Assembly (NCBI GenBank): GCA_903873905.1
Contig: CAIQQJ010000066.1
Coordinates: 1-40,486 of the forward strand
Origin: an uncultured Flavobacteriales bacterium
GTDB lineage: Bacteria; Bacteroidota; Bacteroidia; Palsa-965
DNA: 40,486 nt
Direction of reading: 5' to 3'
Below are positions 17,481-25,572 of the stretch, piece by piece; position 1 is the first letter of the stretch; each line of letters starts with the position of its first letter. Below the pieces are notes generated by a model. The model made no database searches. It had not been told where the DNA came from and worked only from the letters and a program-made list of their open reading frames with translations. The position numbers and the translations under genes were made by a program.

Positions 17481-18650
17481 TCAGGCGCGAGTTTTTACAA
17501 TTGCAAAACGTGATTTTAATTTCAGGAATGGCTTTTCCAATAATTCATAGGTGATTACAGGAATCAGAAACGAAGCGCCCAGTATTACCGGCCAATAAAT
17601 CCAACCACTTCCCGAAGGGAAAAAGCGCAACATGATTTTCGTGATGACAATTGGCAATAGAATATTTCCCCATAAATAAATTCCATATGAACATCTTCCT
17701 AAATAGGAAATCAGATTTTTGGAACCAAAACGCAATTTTACATCGGGATTAAAAACAAAATTCAACATAAGAAACCCTCCGATACCGAGATAAAAATATT
17801 TTTTCCAGCACAAGGAAAATATCGTTGACCATTCACTCAAATTATCAACACTCAATGACCAGATTAAAATTCCCAATAAGAGCAATCGTAAAATAAGTGG
17901 AGTGCGAAGTGAAATTGGTTTTTGAAAATGCGCCCATGCAACAAGACCCCCGATTGTAAGTTCATCTATGCGAGAAAGCGTGTGGAGATAAATAGGGAAA
18001 AAGGAATGGTCGCTGTTGAAAGAAAATTGATAAACCCGAAAGGCAATGCTTGCTAAAATAATTGTTATAAGAGCGGCAGGAAGACGGCGCATAGGAATGA
18101 AAGCAACGACAAAAGGCCACACCAAATAAAAATGCTCTTCAATACAAATTGACCAAAAATGTGCAAAAGGAAAAGCCCAAGGTTCTTGCCCCAATTTCTC
18201 AATGGCAATGGTGTGAAAATTATTGTAAAACAACAAAGCCGATTTGTAATCCGGAGTTGGTGTGCCAATCCAGTGAACTAAAAATGGACTGATGGCGATG
18301 ATGAAAAAGTACAACGGCCAGATGCGGAAAATTCTTCGCAGGAAAAATTTAGGAAAATTTATTTTTCCCTTTTCACTTTTTTCCTTGATCAATAAATAAG
18401 TAATGAGAAATCCGCTGATGAGAAAAAACAAATCCACACCAAAACCCCAATTACCAATTAGCTTATGAACATGCTCACCAAACCAGGAATAGGTTTTTGG
18501 GTCGTCACCCGCAAGTATTTTAGGAATGCCAAACCATCCTGCCCAAGCATCGAAAGCATGATAAAACACAACCATAAACGCCGCAAGAAAACGCAACGCA
18601 TCGAGCTGTTCAAAATGGATAGGTTTTTTATTTTCTGTGATTTCGCTCAT
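17481..18650 (-). CDS. Acyltransferase-3 family integral membrane protein
   Basis: A 389-residue OafA/YrhL-type membrane acyltransferase, expected to transfer acetyl or other acyl groups to envelope polysaccharide or lipid. The N-terminus has the family signature LDALRFLAAFMVVFYHAFDAW with the conserved H31, and GFGVDLFFLISGFLITYLL follows. About ten membrane segments are visible, plus FWSICIEEHFYLVWP and SYGIYLWGNILLP. No SGNH esterase domain is attached. The acceptor is unknown; no glycan cluster is in the window. Its 3' end abuts the convergent small basic lipoprotein gene with no gap. Confidence 0.9.
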   Translation of the reverse strand: MSEITENKKPIHFEQLDALRFLAAFMVVFYHAFDAWAGWFGIPKILAGDDPKTYSWFGEHVHKLIGNWGFGVDLFFLISGFLITYLLIKEKSEKGKINFPKFFLRRIFRIWPLYFFIIAISPFLVHWIGTPTPDYKSALLFYNNFHTIAIEKLGQEPWAFPFAHFWSICIEEHFYLVWPFVVAFIPMRRLPAALITIILASIAFRVYQFSFNSDHSFFPIYLHTLSRIDELTIGGLVAWAHFQKPISLRTPLILRLLLLGILIWSLSVDNLSEWSTIFSLCWKKYFYLGIGGFLMLNFVFNPDVKLRFGSKNLISYLGRCSYGIYLWGNILLPIVITKIMLRFFPSGSGWIYWPVILGASFLIPVITYELLEKPFLKLKSRFAIVKTRA

Positions 18651-18741
18651 TGGAATAGTTTGCCAAGATAAACAGAAAGTGTCATAGCTAAATGACTATT
18701 TTTACTGAATGGATTTTAAGGTTCATTAATTCTAAAATAAA

Positions 18742-19440
18742 ATGAAACAAAAATTTCTTCTTACGGTTTTATTTTTCTGCGGAATATTTCCCCAATTGAA
18801 CGCTCAGCGTTTTCGTGCAGGAATTTCTGTCGGACCTGTTATCACCGATATTCAGGGAGCTGACACACGCGATTTTGACAATGATTTTTATAAGGTTGGG
18901 ATTGCCGCGGGAGGAATTGTAAATACAAAACTGACAGAACAAAACTCTTTTCAATTTGAAATAAATTATGTTCCCAAAGGGAGTATGCAAAAACCCGACT
19001 CTATGAATATGGGTTATTACAAATTGAAATTGAATTATGTGGAAGTGCCTTTTGTTTTTCGCCACAGAATGCAATTCACCTTGAATAAGAAACCAAGAAC
19101 CCATTTGGAAACAGAAATCGGCGCATCCCTTGGGCGAATGATAAAATTCGAGGAAATCGTTGATAATTATTCGCAAACTTTCGGCACGGGCAATGTGCAT
19201 AAAACCGACATCAGTATTTTAATGGGCTTGAATTATGACTTTAATGAACATTTTTATTTTGGCGTGCGTTATGCGAATTCAGTAATTCCTGCCTTGAAAA
19301 GAAATTCAATCGACCCACTGTTTTTTCGCTTCACTTTTAATAATGGAAACAACATGGTTTGGCAATTAAGTTTCCATTATGTGTTTGGAAAAACAGCACC
19401 GATTCCAGACGACGAATCAAGTGCGCCAAGTCCGAATTAA
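18742..19440 (+). CDS. PorT-like outer-membrane beta-barrel protein
   Basis: A 232-residue exported protein with a signal peptide (MKQKFLLTVLFFCGIFPQLNAQ). Alternating beta strands typical of eight-stranded Bacteroidota barrels follow: RFRAGISVGPVITDIQG, SFQFEINYVPKGS, LKLNYVEVPFVFRHRM, FYFGVRYANSVIP, VWQLSFHYVFG. The LNYVEVPF segment is characteristic of the PorT/OMP_b-brl_2 group. Many such barrels are structural, so a role in the type IX system itself is not implied. It is divergent from the acyltransferase gene and followed 21 bases later by the DUF2079 gene. Confidence 0.8.
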   Translation: MKQKFLLTVLFFCGIFPQLNAQRFRAGISVGPVITDIQGADTRDFDNDFYKVGIAAGGIVNTKLTEQNSFQFEINYVPKGSMQKPDSMNMGYYKLKLNYVEVPFVFRHRMQFTLNKKPRTHLETEIGASLGRMIKFEEIVDNYSQTFGTGNVHKTDISILMGLNYDFNEHFYFGVRYANSVIPALKRNSIDPLFFRFTFNNGNNMVWQLSFHYVFGKTAPIPDDESSAPSPN

Positions 19441-19461
19441 AACTTCCAATCAGATTTAGAA

Positions 19462-20964
19462 GTGACAATAAACGAACCCTCACTTATTCGCCCCGATTCA
19501 TTTTCACTCAAATTTTTGAAGTGGAAGTTTCAGATCAGCACGCCCGATCTGCTTTTGATTTTTCTTATTCTCATTTTTGCTACGGTTGCTGGTCTGCAAT
19601 CTATTACTGCGCACTTGCATTATTTCACCAACAATGCTGACATGGGTTTTCATAATCAACTCATGTACAAGTTTGCGCATTTCAAGCGACCAAGCACAAC
19701 CTTATGGGGAGATGGTGATCAACTTTACAATTGTTTCGGTGATCACATGACGTTGTTGATGCCAATTAATAGTCAGTTGTATTGGATTTTTGGTTCTTCT
19801 GGTTTGTTGGTTGCACAAATAGGCTATTGCATTTTTGGCGCTGTTGGAATTTACAAACTGGTCGTTGAAAAATGCGCAAATAAATGGCTTGCATTGTCGG
19901 CTGTATTTTTATTTTTTTCCCATTATTCTCTTTATGCTGCATTGGTTTTTGATGCGCACGACAACGTGTACGGAATGATGTTTTTGCCTTGGATCTTTTT
20001 ATTCTTTTTTAGAAATAATCTGAAATGGTTTCTTATTTCTCTGGGAATATTTTTGATGGCACGTGAAGATCTTGCACTTACTGGAATGGCTTGCGGAATT
20101 ACATTTCTTCTGCTGGGCTGGAAAGGACAAAAACGTTTTGGCGTATTCTGTTTTTTTATCTCGCTTGTTTATTTTTTAATTGCCTATAAATTAATCATTC
20201 CAAGAATTTCTCCAATTAGCGGCGGATATACAGCGTGGCGTTTTCAAAGTTTAGGAAATTCTATTAGCGCAGTGCTGATTAATTTATTTTCTCATCCCGG
20301 AAATATTTTTGATTTGATGACCAATGATCTGGAAAAAGTTGAGAAGCTGAACTTTTTTCTTTTGACAGGTGGCGCACTTCTTATTTTTCAACCGAAATAT
20401 ATTTTTATTTTTCTTCCCACATTTGGCACAACGCTATTTACAGACTCTTGGGCACTTTGGGGAAATTTGGGTCATTACAACATTGTTTTTTCAGTCATGT
20501 TGCCAGTGGTAACAGTTTTTACGGTAAGCAAAATAAAACAGGAGGGAATAAGAATACTGCTGCTACAAATTGTAACAGGTCTGAGTTTTTATACGCTTGG
20601 TTTTGTTTATTTGCAACGGTGGACAAAGTTCGACAGAATATTCACAAGTAATTATTACGCCTACAGAACCAATCGTGACGAAATAAAAAGAGCGATAAAA
20701 ATGATTCCTGATAACGCATCTGTGAGTGCTACAAATTATTTAACACCACACATTGCTTTTAGAGATAAAGCATACATGTATCCGATTCTTAAAAATGCCG
20801 ACTACATTCTCATCAATGAAGAAGACAGACTTTATTTGAATTACCCTTATGGTTCACCAGAGGCTTATGATGCTGCCATGAAAACAATTTATGCAGACAC
20901 GCTCTATAGAATTGTTTTCAATCAAAAACACGTTGTGCTTTTTAAGAGAAAAGACTTAAAATAA
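19462..20964 (+). CDS. DUF2079 polytopic membrane protein
   Basis: A 500-residue membrane protein. The start is GTG 19462; no ATG lies before residue 60, so GTG is the simplest choice. The first segment (LLLIFLILIFATVAGLQSI) is followed by the family motif NNADMGFHNQLMYKFAH and FGDHMTLLMPIN, then about ten hydrophobic segments and a C-terminal soluble tail (PDNASVSATNYLTPHIAFRDKAYMYP). DUF2079 proteins resemble the GT-C glycosyltransferase architecture, with an acidic residue in the first external loop, but the substrate is unknown. It follows the outer-membrane barrel gene by 21 bases and converges with ytxJ. Confidence 0.85.
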   Translation: MTINEPSLIRPDSFSLKFLKWKFQISTPDLLLIFLILIFATVAGLQSITAHLHYFTNNADMGFHNQLMYKFAHFKRPSTTLWGDGDQLYNCFGDHMTLLMPINSQLYWIFGSSGLLVAQIGYCIFGAVGIYKLVVEKCANKWLALSAVFLFFSHYSLYAALVFDAHDNVYGMMFLPWIFLFFFRNNLKWFLISLGIFLMAREDLALTGMACGITFLLLGWKGQKRFGVFCFFISLVYFLIAYKLIIPRISPISGGYTAWRFQSLGNSISAVLINLFSHPGNIFDLMTNDLEKVEKLNFFLLTGGALLIFQPKYIFIFLPTFGTTLFTDSWALWGNLGHYNIVFSVMLPVVTVFTVSKIKQEGIRILLLQIVTGLSFYTLGFVYLQRWTKFDRIFTSNYYAYRTNRDEIKRAIKMIPDNASVSATNYLTPHIAFRDKAYMYPILKNADYILINEEDRLYLNYPYGSPEAYDAAMKTIYADTLYRIVFNQKHVVLFKRKDLK

Positions 20965-20999
20965 TAGATTGATTTTTTTCTCCCTGTCTTCTTACATTT

Positions 21000-21338
21000 T
21001 TACTTCAGCTTTGTCATAATATCATTGTAATCAATTTCTGAATGGCTTGTGGAATAGAAACAAATACCATTTCTGATTAATAAAACCTGCGGAGACTGAT
21101 GTGTTACGCCAAACTTTTTTTCTATCGCCGCAGAAATATCCCGATGCTCTAACAAATCCAGAAAGTATGGGATAATTTTTTGTTCGTCTTCCGTCTTCCA
21201 GTTTTTTTCTAATTGCCCCAATGAAAATCTGCTTACGCTACAACGCGTGCTGTGTTTCAAAATGAGAATATTCTGCTTTTCTGATAACGCAATCAGAGCA
21301 TCTAGGTCATTGATAGAAGTAAGTTGTTTCCAGTTCAT
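21000..21338 (-). CDS. ytxJ: Bacillithiol-system redox protein YtxJ
   Basis: A 112-residue monothiol thioredoxin-fold protein, linked in Firmicutes and Bacteroidota to the bacillithiol redox system. The signature LKHSTRCSVSRFSLGQLEKNW holds the single active-site C33, and HQSPQVLLIRNG supplies the cis-proline loop. Length is normal for the family. It is presumably a bacilliredoxin-like enzyme reducing S-bacillithiolated proteins; this is inferred from the family. A TACCTTTG -7 box precedes it by 22 bases. Confidence 0.9.
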   Translation of the reverse strand: MNWKQLTSINDLDALIALSEKQNILILKHSTRCSVSRFSLGQLEKNWKTEDEQKIIPYFLDLLEHRDISAAIEKKFGVTHQSPQVLLIRNGICFYSTSHSEIDYNDIMTKLK

Positions 21339-21360
21339 TTTATTGTTCTAATAGGGTTTG

Positions 21361-21368
21361 CAAAGGTA
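21361..21368 (-). promoter_or_regulatory. Candidate -7 box for ytxJ
   Basis: The minus strand reads TACCTTTG, an exact TAnnTTTG match, 22 bases before the ytxJ start codon. The terminator of the damaged tRNA-Cys copy lies immediately upstream, so ytxJ probably needs its own promoter. Confidence 0.5.
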
Positions 21369-21393
21369 AGAACATAGGTTTACCACCTGAAAA

Positions 21394-21427
21394 GCAAAAA
21401 TCCCCACAATTTCTTGCGAGGATTTTT
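21394..21427 (-). terminator. Intrinsic terminator, downstream copy (after the damaged tRNA-Cys copy)
   Basis: On the minus strand ATCCTCGCAA and TTGTGGGGAT pair over ten positions (with G-U pairs) around a GAAA tetraloop (arms 21400-21409 and 21414-21423), followed by a U5 tract. It is an exact duplicate of the terminator at 21510-21545. Confidence 0.85.
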
Positions 21428-21431
21428 TCAG

Positions 21432-21508
21432 AGGTCCCGTCCAGATTCGAACTGGAGTGGGAGCTTTTGTCCCAACAATTCTGTTGGGACTAAGCCGCTT
21501 GTTCACAC
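21432..21508 (-). pseudogene. Damaged tRNA-Cys copy carrying a hairpin in place of the anticodon arm
   Basis: Positions 21432-21469 are identical to the 3' half of the intact tRNA-Cys (discriminator U, acceptor 3' strand, T arm and 3' anticodon-stem strand). Instead of the GCAGAGCTCTG of the anticodon arm, the minus strand has the self-complementary 20-mer TCCCAACAGAATTGTTGGGA (21470-21489). Beyond it a diverged D arm is recognisable (AAGCGGCTTAG versus GAGCGGCTAGG). The 5' acceptor strand is lost: it would fall in the U tract of the upstream terminator. It cannot form a normal cloverleaf or read Cys codons. It has an exact copy of the tRNA terminator behind it. Confidence 0.85.
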
Positions 21509-21509
21509 G

Positions 21510-21545
21510 AAAAAAATCCCCACAATTTCTTGCGAGGATTTTTTC
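21510..21545 (-). terminator. Intrinsic terminator of tRNA-Cys
   Basis: The arms 21516-21525 and 21530-21539 form a ten-pair stem with a GAAA tetraloop on the minus strand, followed by U6-7 (21510-21515). It lies just past the 3' end of tRNA-Cys. Confidence 0.85.
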
Positions 21546-21547
21546 AG

Positions 21548-21618
21548 AGGTCCCGTCCAGATTCGAACTGGAGTGGGAGCTTTTGCAGAGCTCTGCCTAG
21601 CCGCTCGGCCACAGGACC
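21548..21618 (-). tRNA. tRNA-Cys (anticodon GCA)
   Basis: Read on the minus strand. The acceptor stem GGTCCTG pairs with CGGGACC. The D arm is GCC-GAGCGGCTA-GGC. The anticodon arm GAGCT-CTGCAAA-AGCTC carries the anticodon GCA. The variable region has four bases, and the T arm is TCCAG-TTCGAAT-CTGGA. Position 73 is U, the identity base known for cysteinyl-tRNA synthetase. CCA is not encoded. A TACTTTTG -7 box precedes it, and a GAAA-tetraloop terminator follows. A damaged copy with its own copy of that terminator lies directly downstream. Confidence 0.95.
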
Positions 21619-21633
21619 ATTTAATTAAGGACA

Positions 21634-21641
21634 CAAAAGTA
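21634..21641 (-). promoter_or_regulatory. Candidate -7 box for tRNA-Cys
   Basis: The minus strand reads TACTTTTG (TAnnTTTG), 15 bases before the mature 5' end of tRNA-Cys. This spacing suits a short leader removed by RNase P. Confidence 0.5.
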
Positions 21642-21670
21642 AGAAAATAGAAGGAACTATGGTAAAAAGA

Positions 21671-22021
21671 TCACCCTTCAATAATTACTGCCACAGCATC
21701 CACTGCGCCATTCATTGGAGGAACGAGTTTTATAACCTTTACAGAAAAACTTTTTGCATTGGGATATTTATTTCGAAGTGAAGAAACAATCCGCTGCGCA
21801 ACGTGTTCAATCAACTTTGAACGAATGGCCATTTCTGCTTTTACGATTTGAAAAACTACACAATAATCAATTGTATCAATCAACTCATCGGTTTGTGATG
21901 CTTTTGAAAAATCAGAATCAATTAAAACATCAACAATATATTCGCCACCAATGATTGCCTCTTCAGGAAGACAGCCGTGAAATGCGCGGACCCTTATACC
22001 AGAAACTTCAATTTTTCCCAT
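21671..22021 (-). CDS. folB: Dihydroneopterin aldolase
   Basis: A 116-residue tunnelling-fold enzyme of folate synthesis that cleaves 7,8-dihydroneopterin to 6-hydroxymethyl-dihydropterin and glycolaldehyde. The family landmarks are present: GIRVRAFHGCLPEE near the start, DTIDYCVVFQIV in the middle, IEHVAQRIV (substrate-binding Glu) and SVKVIKLVPPMNG with the catalytic-region lysine. Length is normal. It starts 36 bases after the glnS stop on the same strand, so it is likely the last gene of a gltX-glnS-folB run. Confidence 0.95.
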   Translation of the reverse strand: MGKIEVSGIRVRAFHGCLPEEAIIGGEYIVDVLIDSDFSKASQTDELIDTIDYCVVFQIVKAEMAIRSKLIEHVAQRIVSSLRNKYPNAKSFSVKVIKLVPPMNGAVDAVAVIIEG

Positions 22022-22057
22022 GAAATAGTAAACGAATTAAAAATTGGTTTTTATTTC

Positions 22058-23725
22058 TCAAGCCTTTTTCTGCTCCTTGCTCCATGAATCTTTAAGCGTA
22101 ACCGTGCGATTAAAAATCAATTTTTCAGAAGTTGAATCTTTGTCAGCACAAAAATATCCCAAGCGAATAAACTGAAATTTATCACCTGGTTTTGTATTTT
22201 TCATGTCTGCCTCTGCATAAGCATTTTCAATCACCTTCAAACTTTCAGGATTCATGTAGGTCTTAAAATCACCCTCTTCCGCTTGTGGATTTTCAACACT
22301 AAATAATCTGTCGTATAAATTCACTTGTACAGGCACAGCATTTTTTGCACAAACAAAGTGCATGGTTCCTTTTACTTTGATATCGCTGGTGTCGCTTCCG
22401 CTTTTGCTTTCGGGATAATAGATGCAATGAATTTCAGAAACATTTCCTTCAGCATCTTTTTTATACGATTCACATTTCACAATATAAGCGTGTTTCAATC
22501 TTACCGTCAAACCAGGACCCAAACGAAAAAATTTCTTCGGAGGCTCTTCCATAAAATCTTCGCGCTCAATCCACAATTCCTTGCTGAAAGGAATATCACG
22601 CGTTCCACCACCACCTTCTACTTCAGGATTATTTTCTCCCGACAACATTTCTGTTTTTCCCTCTTCGTAATTGTCAATGATCAACTTCACAGGATTCAAA
22701 ACGGCCATTCTGCGTGTTGCATTTTTATTCAAGTCTTCACGAATGCAAAATTCCAACAAACCAACATCAATCACATTTTCCCTTCGCGCAATTCCAACAC
22801 GCTCGCAAAAATCACGAATGCTCTCTGGTGTATAACCGCGTCTGCGCAAGGCGCTGATGGTTGGCATGCGAGGATCGTCCCAACCGCTCACGTGTTTTTC
22901 ATTGACAAGTTGCAGCAATTTGCGTTTGCTCATCACGGTGTAATTCAAATTGAGACGCGCAAACTCATATTGGTGTGATGGAAAAATTCCAAGTTGTTCA
23001 ATGAACCAATTGTAAAGTGGACGATGCGATTCAAATTCCAAAGTGCAAATGGAATGTGTGATGTTTTCAATCGAATCACTTTGTCCGTGTGCAAAATCAT
23101 ACATGGGATAAATACACCACTTGTCTCCCGTGCGATGGTGATGAACGTGTTTGATTCGATACATCAAAGGATCACGCAACAACATGTTAGGAGAAGCCAT
23201 GTCGACTTTTGCGCGTAATGTTTTTTCTCCATCCTTGAATTCACCCTTGCGCATGCGTGCAAACAAATCCAAATTCTCTTCGACAGAACGATCGCGGAAA
23301 GGAGAATTTTTTCCTGGTTCAGTTGGGGTTCCTTTTAAAGCCGCAATTTCTTCTGCGGTTGAATCATCAACATAAGCCAATCCTTTTTTGATAAGCGTTA
23401 CCGCAAATTCATAAATCTGTTCGAAATAATCGCTTGCATAAAACTCATTCTCCCATTCGAAACCCAACCATTTGATGTCTTCCTTGATGCTTTCAACATA
23501 TTCCGTGTCTTCCGTAACAGGATTCGTATCGTCAAAACGCAAATTGGTTTTTCCTCCGAATTTTTTCGCCAATCCGAAATTCAACACAATACTTTTTGAG
23601 TGACCGATATGCAAATATCCATTTGGCTCAGGAGGAAAACGTGTAAGTACACGACCGTTGTTTTTTCCGTTCTTGAGATCTTCGGTAATGATTTCTTCTA
23701 AAAAATTCAGATGTTCAGTTGACAT
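22058..23725 (-). CDS. glnS: Glutaminyl-tRNA synthetase
   Basis: A 555-residue class I aminoacyl-tRNA synthetase charging tRNA-Gln. The HIGH motif is H39-I-G-H42 in [16 protein letters not shown], and the KMSKS equivalent is MSKRK at 265-269. The catalytic core also has the RFDDTNP motif, and the C-terminal anticodon-binding beta barrels are intact ([23 protein letters not shown]). Length is typical for bacterial GlnRS. It lies between gltX (159 bases upstream, with a nested palindromic repeat in the gap) and folB. With gltX alongside, the genome may charge glutamine directly; whether gatCAB also exists cannot be told from here. Confidence 0.97.
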   Translation of the reverse strand: MSTEHLNFLEEIITEDLKNGKNNGRVLTRFPPEPNGYLHIGHSKSIVLNFGLAKKFGGKTNLRFDDTNPVTEDTEYVESIKEDIKWLGFEWENEFYASDYFEQIYEFAVTLIKKGLAYVDDSTAEEIAALKGTPTEPGKNSPFRDRSVEENLDLFARMRKGEFKDGEKTLRAKVDMASPNMLLRDPLMYRIKHVHHHRTGDKWCIYPMYDFAHGQSDSIENITHSICTLEFESHRPLYNWFIEQLGIFPSHQYEFARLNLNYTVMSKRKLLQLVNEKHVSGWDDPRMPTISALRRRGYTPESIRDFCERVGIARRENVIDVGLLEFCIREDLNKNATRRMAVLNPVKLIIDNYEEGKTEMLSGENNPEVEGGGGTRDIPFSKELWIEREDFMEEPPKKFFRLGPGLTVRLKHAYIVKCESYKKDAEGNVSEIHCIYYPESKSGSDTSDIKVKGTMHFVCAKNAVPVQVNLYDRLFSVENPQAEEGDFKTYMNPESLKVIENAYAEADMKNTKPGDKFQFIRLGYFCADKDSTSEKLIFNRTVTLKDSWSKEQKKA

Positions 23726-23759
23726 TTTGCGAATTTATTTTTTTGAATTATAGAACTTT

Positions 23760-23850
23760 TCAGGGCTAAAGCCCAGCGGTAATTTTTTCATTATCCCCGA
23801 GCTTAAGCTCGGGGTTAATTCGGATGTATAATTTTGGGCTTTAGCCCTGA
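23760..23850. repeat. Nested palindromic repeat between gltX and glnS
   Basis: Outer arms TCAGGGCTAAAGCCCA (23760-23775) and TGGGCTTTAGCCCTGA (23835-23850) are exact reverse complements over 16 bases. Inside lies CCCCGAGCTTAAGCTCGGGG (23795-23814), a perfect 20-bp palindrome. It occupies most of the gltX-glnS gap. On the minus-strand transcript it would form a long outer stem capped by side loops and an inner hairpin, which could pause or attenuate read-through into glnS. No U tract follows the hairpins on that strand. Confidence 0.85.
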
Positions 23851-23884
23851 TCTTTTTGGATGATATTTATTTTGAACATTTTTT

Positions 23885-25441
23885 CTATTTGGCAATTACA
23901 AGCAAGCCTTTTGTAATTCTTGCAATCACCTCTTCTTTTCCAAGTAATTCAGCCATTCCCATCAAATCAACTCCGCCACCTTGTCCGCTTAAAAGTATTC
24001 GGAAAAGAAATAACACGTCACCTGGTTTCTGATTGTTCTTTGCAGCACACTCTTTGAATGTAGGTTCGATGTTCGATGCAGTAAACTCATCTAATGATGA
24101 TAAAGTTTCTTTCAGCGATTCAAAAAATTCTTTGCAACCGTCTTTCCATTTTTTTGCAATGGCTTGTTCGTCAAAAACGGTTGGTGCAGTGAAAAGATAA
24201 TTTCCTTTTTCAATCATTTCATTCTCAAACTGCACACGAGGCTTCAACAGTTGTACAGCCCGATTCAAAAAACTATCGCTCAAACGCCTGTCATCATCAT
24301 TGAATTGAAAATGATTTTTTACCGAGGTGCGAATATGATTTGCAATTTCAGCATCAGGTTTTGCGCGAAGAAATTGTTCGTTAAACCACTTTGCTTTTTC
24401 AGGATCGAATTTCGCTCCCGCTTTGTGAATATGTTCAAATGAAAATACCTTGCACAATTCCTCAACAGAAAAAATCTCCTGCTCTGTTCCCGGATTCCAT
24501 CCCAACAAAGCAAGCATATTGATAAACGCCTCTGGAAAATATCCTTTCTCGCGGTAACCCGAAGATTTTTCTTTTGTAATCGGATCTTCCCAATCAAGAG
24601 GAAAAACAGGAAATCCCAAACGATCACCATCGCGCTTCGACAACTTTCCATTTCCGTCTGGACGCAACAACAATGGCAAGTGAGAAAAATGTGGCATTAC
24701 ATCTTCCCAGCCCAAATAACGATAAAGCATCAAATGCAATGGCGCAGATGGCAACCACTCTTCACCACGAATGACGTGTGTGATTTTCATCAAATAATCA
24801 TCCACCACATTTGCCAAATGATAGGTTGGCATTCCATCGCTCTTGAATAAAACCTTGTCGTCGAGTTGTGATGCGTTTACCACAACCCACCCACGAACGA
24901 TATCCTGAAAACGAATTTCTTCATCAGCAGGAATTTTGATTCTTACTACATAAGTTTCTCCAGCATCAATTTTATTTTTCACTTCTTCAGCAGAAAGTGT
25001 GAGTGAATTTTTCAAATTCAAACGAGTGATGGCGTTGTATGAAAAATTCTTTTTCAGAGCATCAAACTTCTTGCGCTGTTCATCCAACTCTTCTTTCGAG
25101 TCAAATGCATAATATGCATGGCCGGCATCAATCAGCTGTTTTGCATATTGTGCGTAAACACCTTTTTCTTTACGCTCGCTCTGACGATATGGCGCATAAG
25201 GACCATCGCCAAAACCAACTCCTTCATTCGGTTCAATGCCGCACCATTTCAAAGCTTCGATAATATATTGCTCTGCACCGGGAACAAATCTGTCGGTGTC
25301 GGTGTCTTCAATGCGAAGAATAAAATCCCCACCATTCTTTTTCGCAAACAAATAATTATACAAAGCCGTGCGCACACCGCCCATATGAAGCGGGCCAGTC
25401 GGACTTGGCGCAAAACGCACTCTTACTTTTCTGTTTTCCAT
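23885..25441 (-). CDS. gltX: Glutamyl-tRNA synthetase
   Basis: A 518-residue class I synthetase charging tRNA-Glu. The start VRVRFAPSPTGPLHMGGVRTALYNYLFA holds the HIGH-type motif H19-M-G-G22. RIEDTD follows, and the KMSKS equivalent is K266-L-S-K-R270. The C-terminal all-helical anticodon-binding region is complete. Length is slightly above the usual 470-510. A -7 box TATCTTTG lies seven bases before the start codon, leaving almost no leader. It is divergent from the methyltransferase gene across a 131-base inverted-repeat region. Confidence 0.97.
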   Translation of the reverse strand: MENRKVRVRFAPSPTGPLHMGGVRTALYNYLFAKKNGGDFILRIEDTDTDRFVPGAEQYIIEALKWCGIEPNEGVGFGDGPYAPYRQSERKEKGVYAQYAKQLIDAGHAYYAFDSKEELDEQRKKFDALKKNFSYNAITRLNLKNSLTLSAEEVKNKIDAGETYVVRIKIPADEEIRFQDIVRGWVVVNASQLDDKVLFKSDGMPTYHLANVVDDYLMKITHVIRGEEWLPSAPLHLMLYRYLGWEDVMPHFSHLPLLLRPDGNGKLSKRDGDRLGFPVFPLDWEDPITKEKSSGYREKGYFPEAFINMLALLGWNPGTEQEIFSVEELCKVFSFEHIHKAGAKFDPEKAKWFNEQFLRAKPDAEIANHIRTSVKNHFQFNDDDRRLSDSFLNRAVQLLKPRVQFENEMIEKGNYLFTAPTVFDEQAIAKKWKDGCKEFFESLKETLSSLDEFTASNIEPTFKECAAKNNQKPGDVLFLFRILLSGQGGGVDLMGMAELLGKEEVIARITKGLLVIAK

Positions 25442-25448
25442 AAGTGTG

Positions 25449-25456
25449 CAAAGATA
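25449..25456 (-). promoter_or_regulatory. Candidate -7 box for gltX
   Basis: The minus strand reads TATCTTTG (TAnnTTTG) with only seven bases to the gltX ATG, implying a leaderless or nearly leaderless mRNA. Confidence 0.5.
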
Positions 25457-25462
25457 GGGAGG

Positions 25463-25561
25463 AGTTCGGAGTGGGGAGTGGGGAGTTCGGAGAGTTTTTG
25501 TTATGATCTAATTAAAGCGACTATTTTTTATCTCCGAACTCCAAACTCCCCACTCCGAACT
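25463..25561. repeat. AGTTCGGAG inverted-repeat element, copy 1
   Basis: The left part has two AGTTCGGAG units (25463-25471 and 25484-25492). The right part has their reverse complements (TCTCCGAACT 25531-25540, ACTCCGAACT 25552-25561), with GGGGAGT/ACTCCCC pairing between them. It fills the region between the divergent gltX and methyltransferase promoters. Related copies lie at 35027-35059 and 39560-39605. Confidence 0.8.
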
Positions 25562-25568
25562 ATATTTG
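25561..25568 (+). promoter_or_regulatory. Candidate -7 box for the methyltransferase gene
   Basis: TATATTTG (TAnnTTTG) lies only four bases before the ATG at 25573, which would make the mRNA leaderless. Confidence 0.5.
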
Positions 25569-25572
25569 CAGA

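Noticed and set aside
17606-17619. TTCCCGAAGGGAA as another copy of the hairpin element
   Set aside because: It is only 13 bases, lies in the acyltransferase coding sequence and encodes an ordinary Pro-Ser-Gly segment; a chance palindrome.
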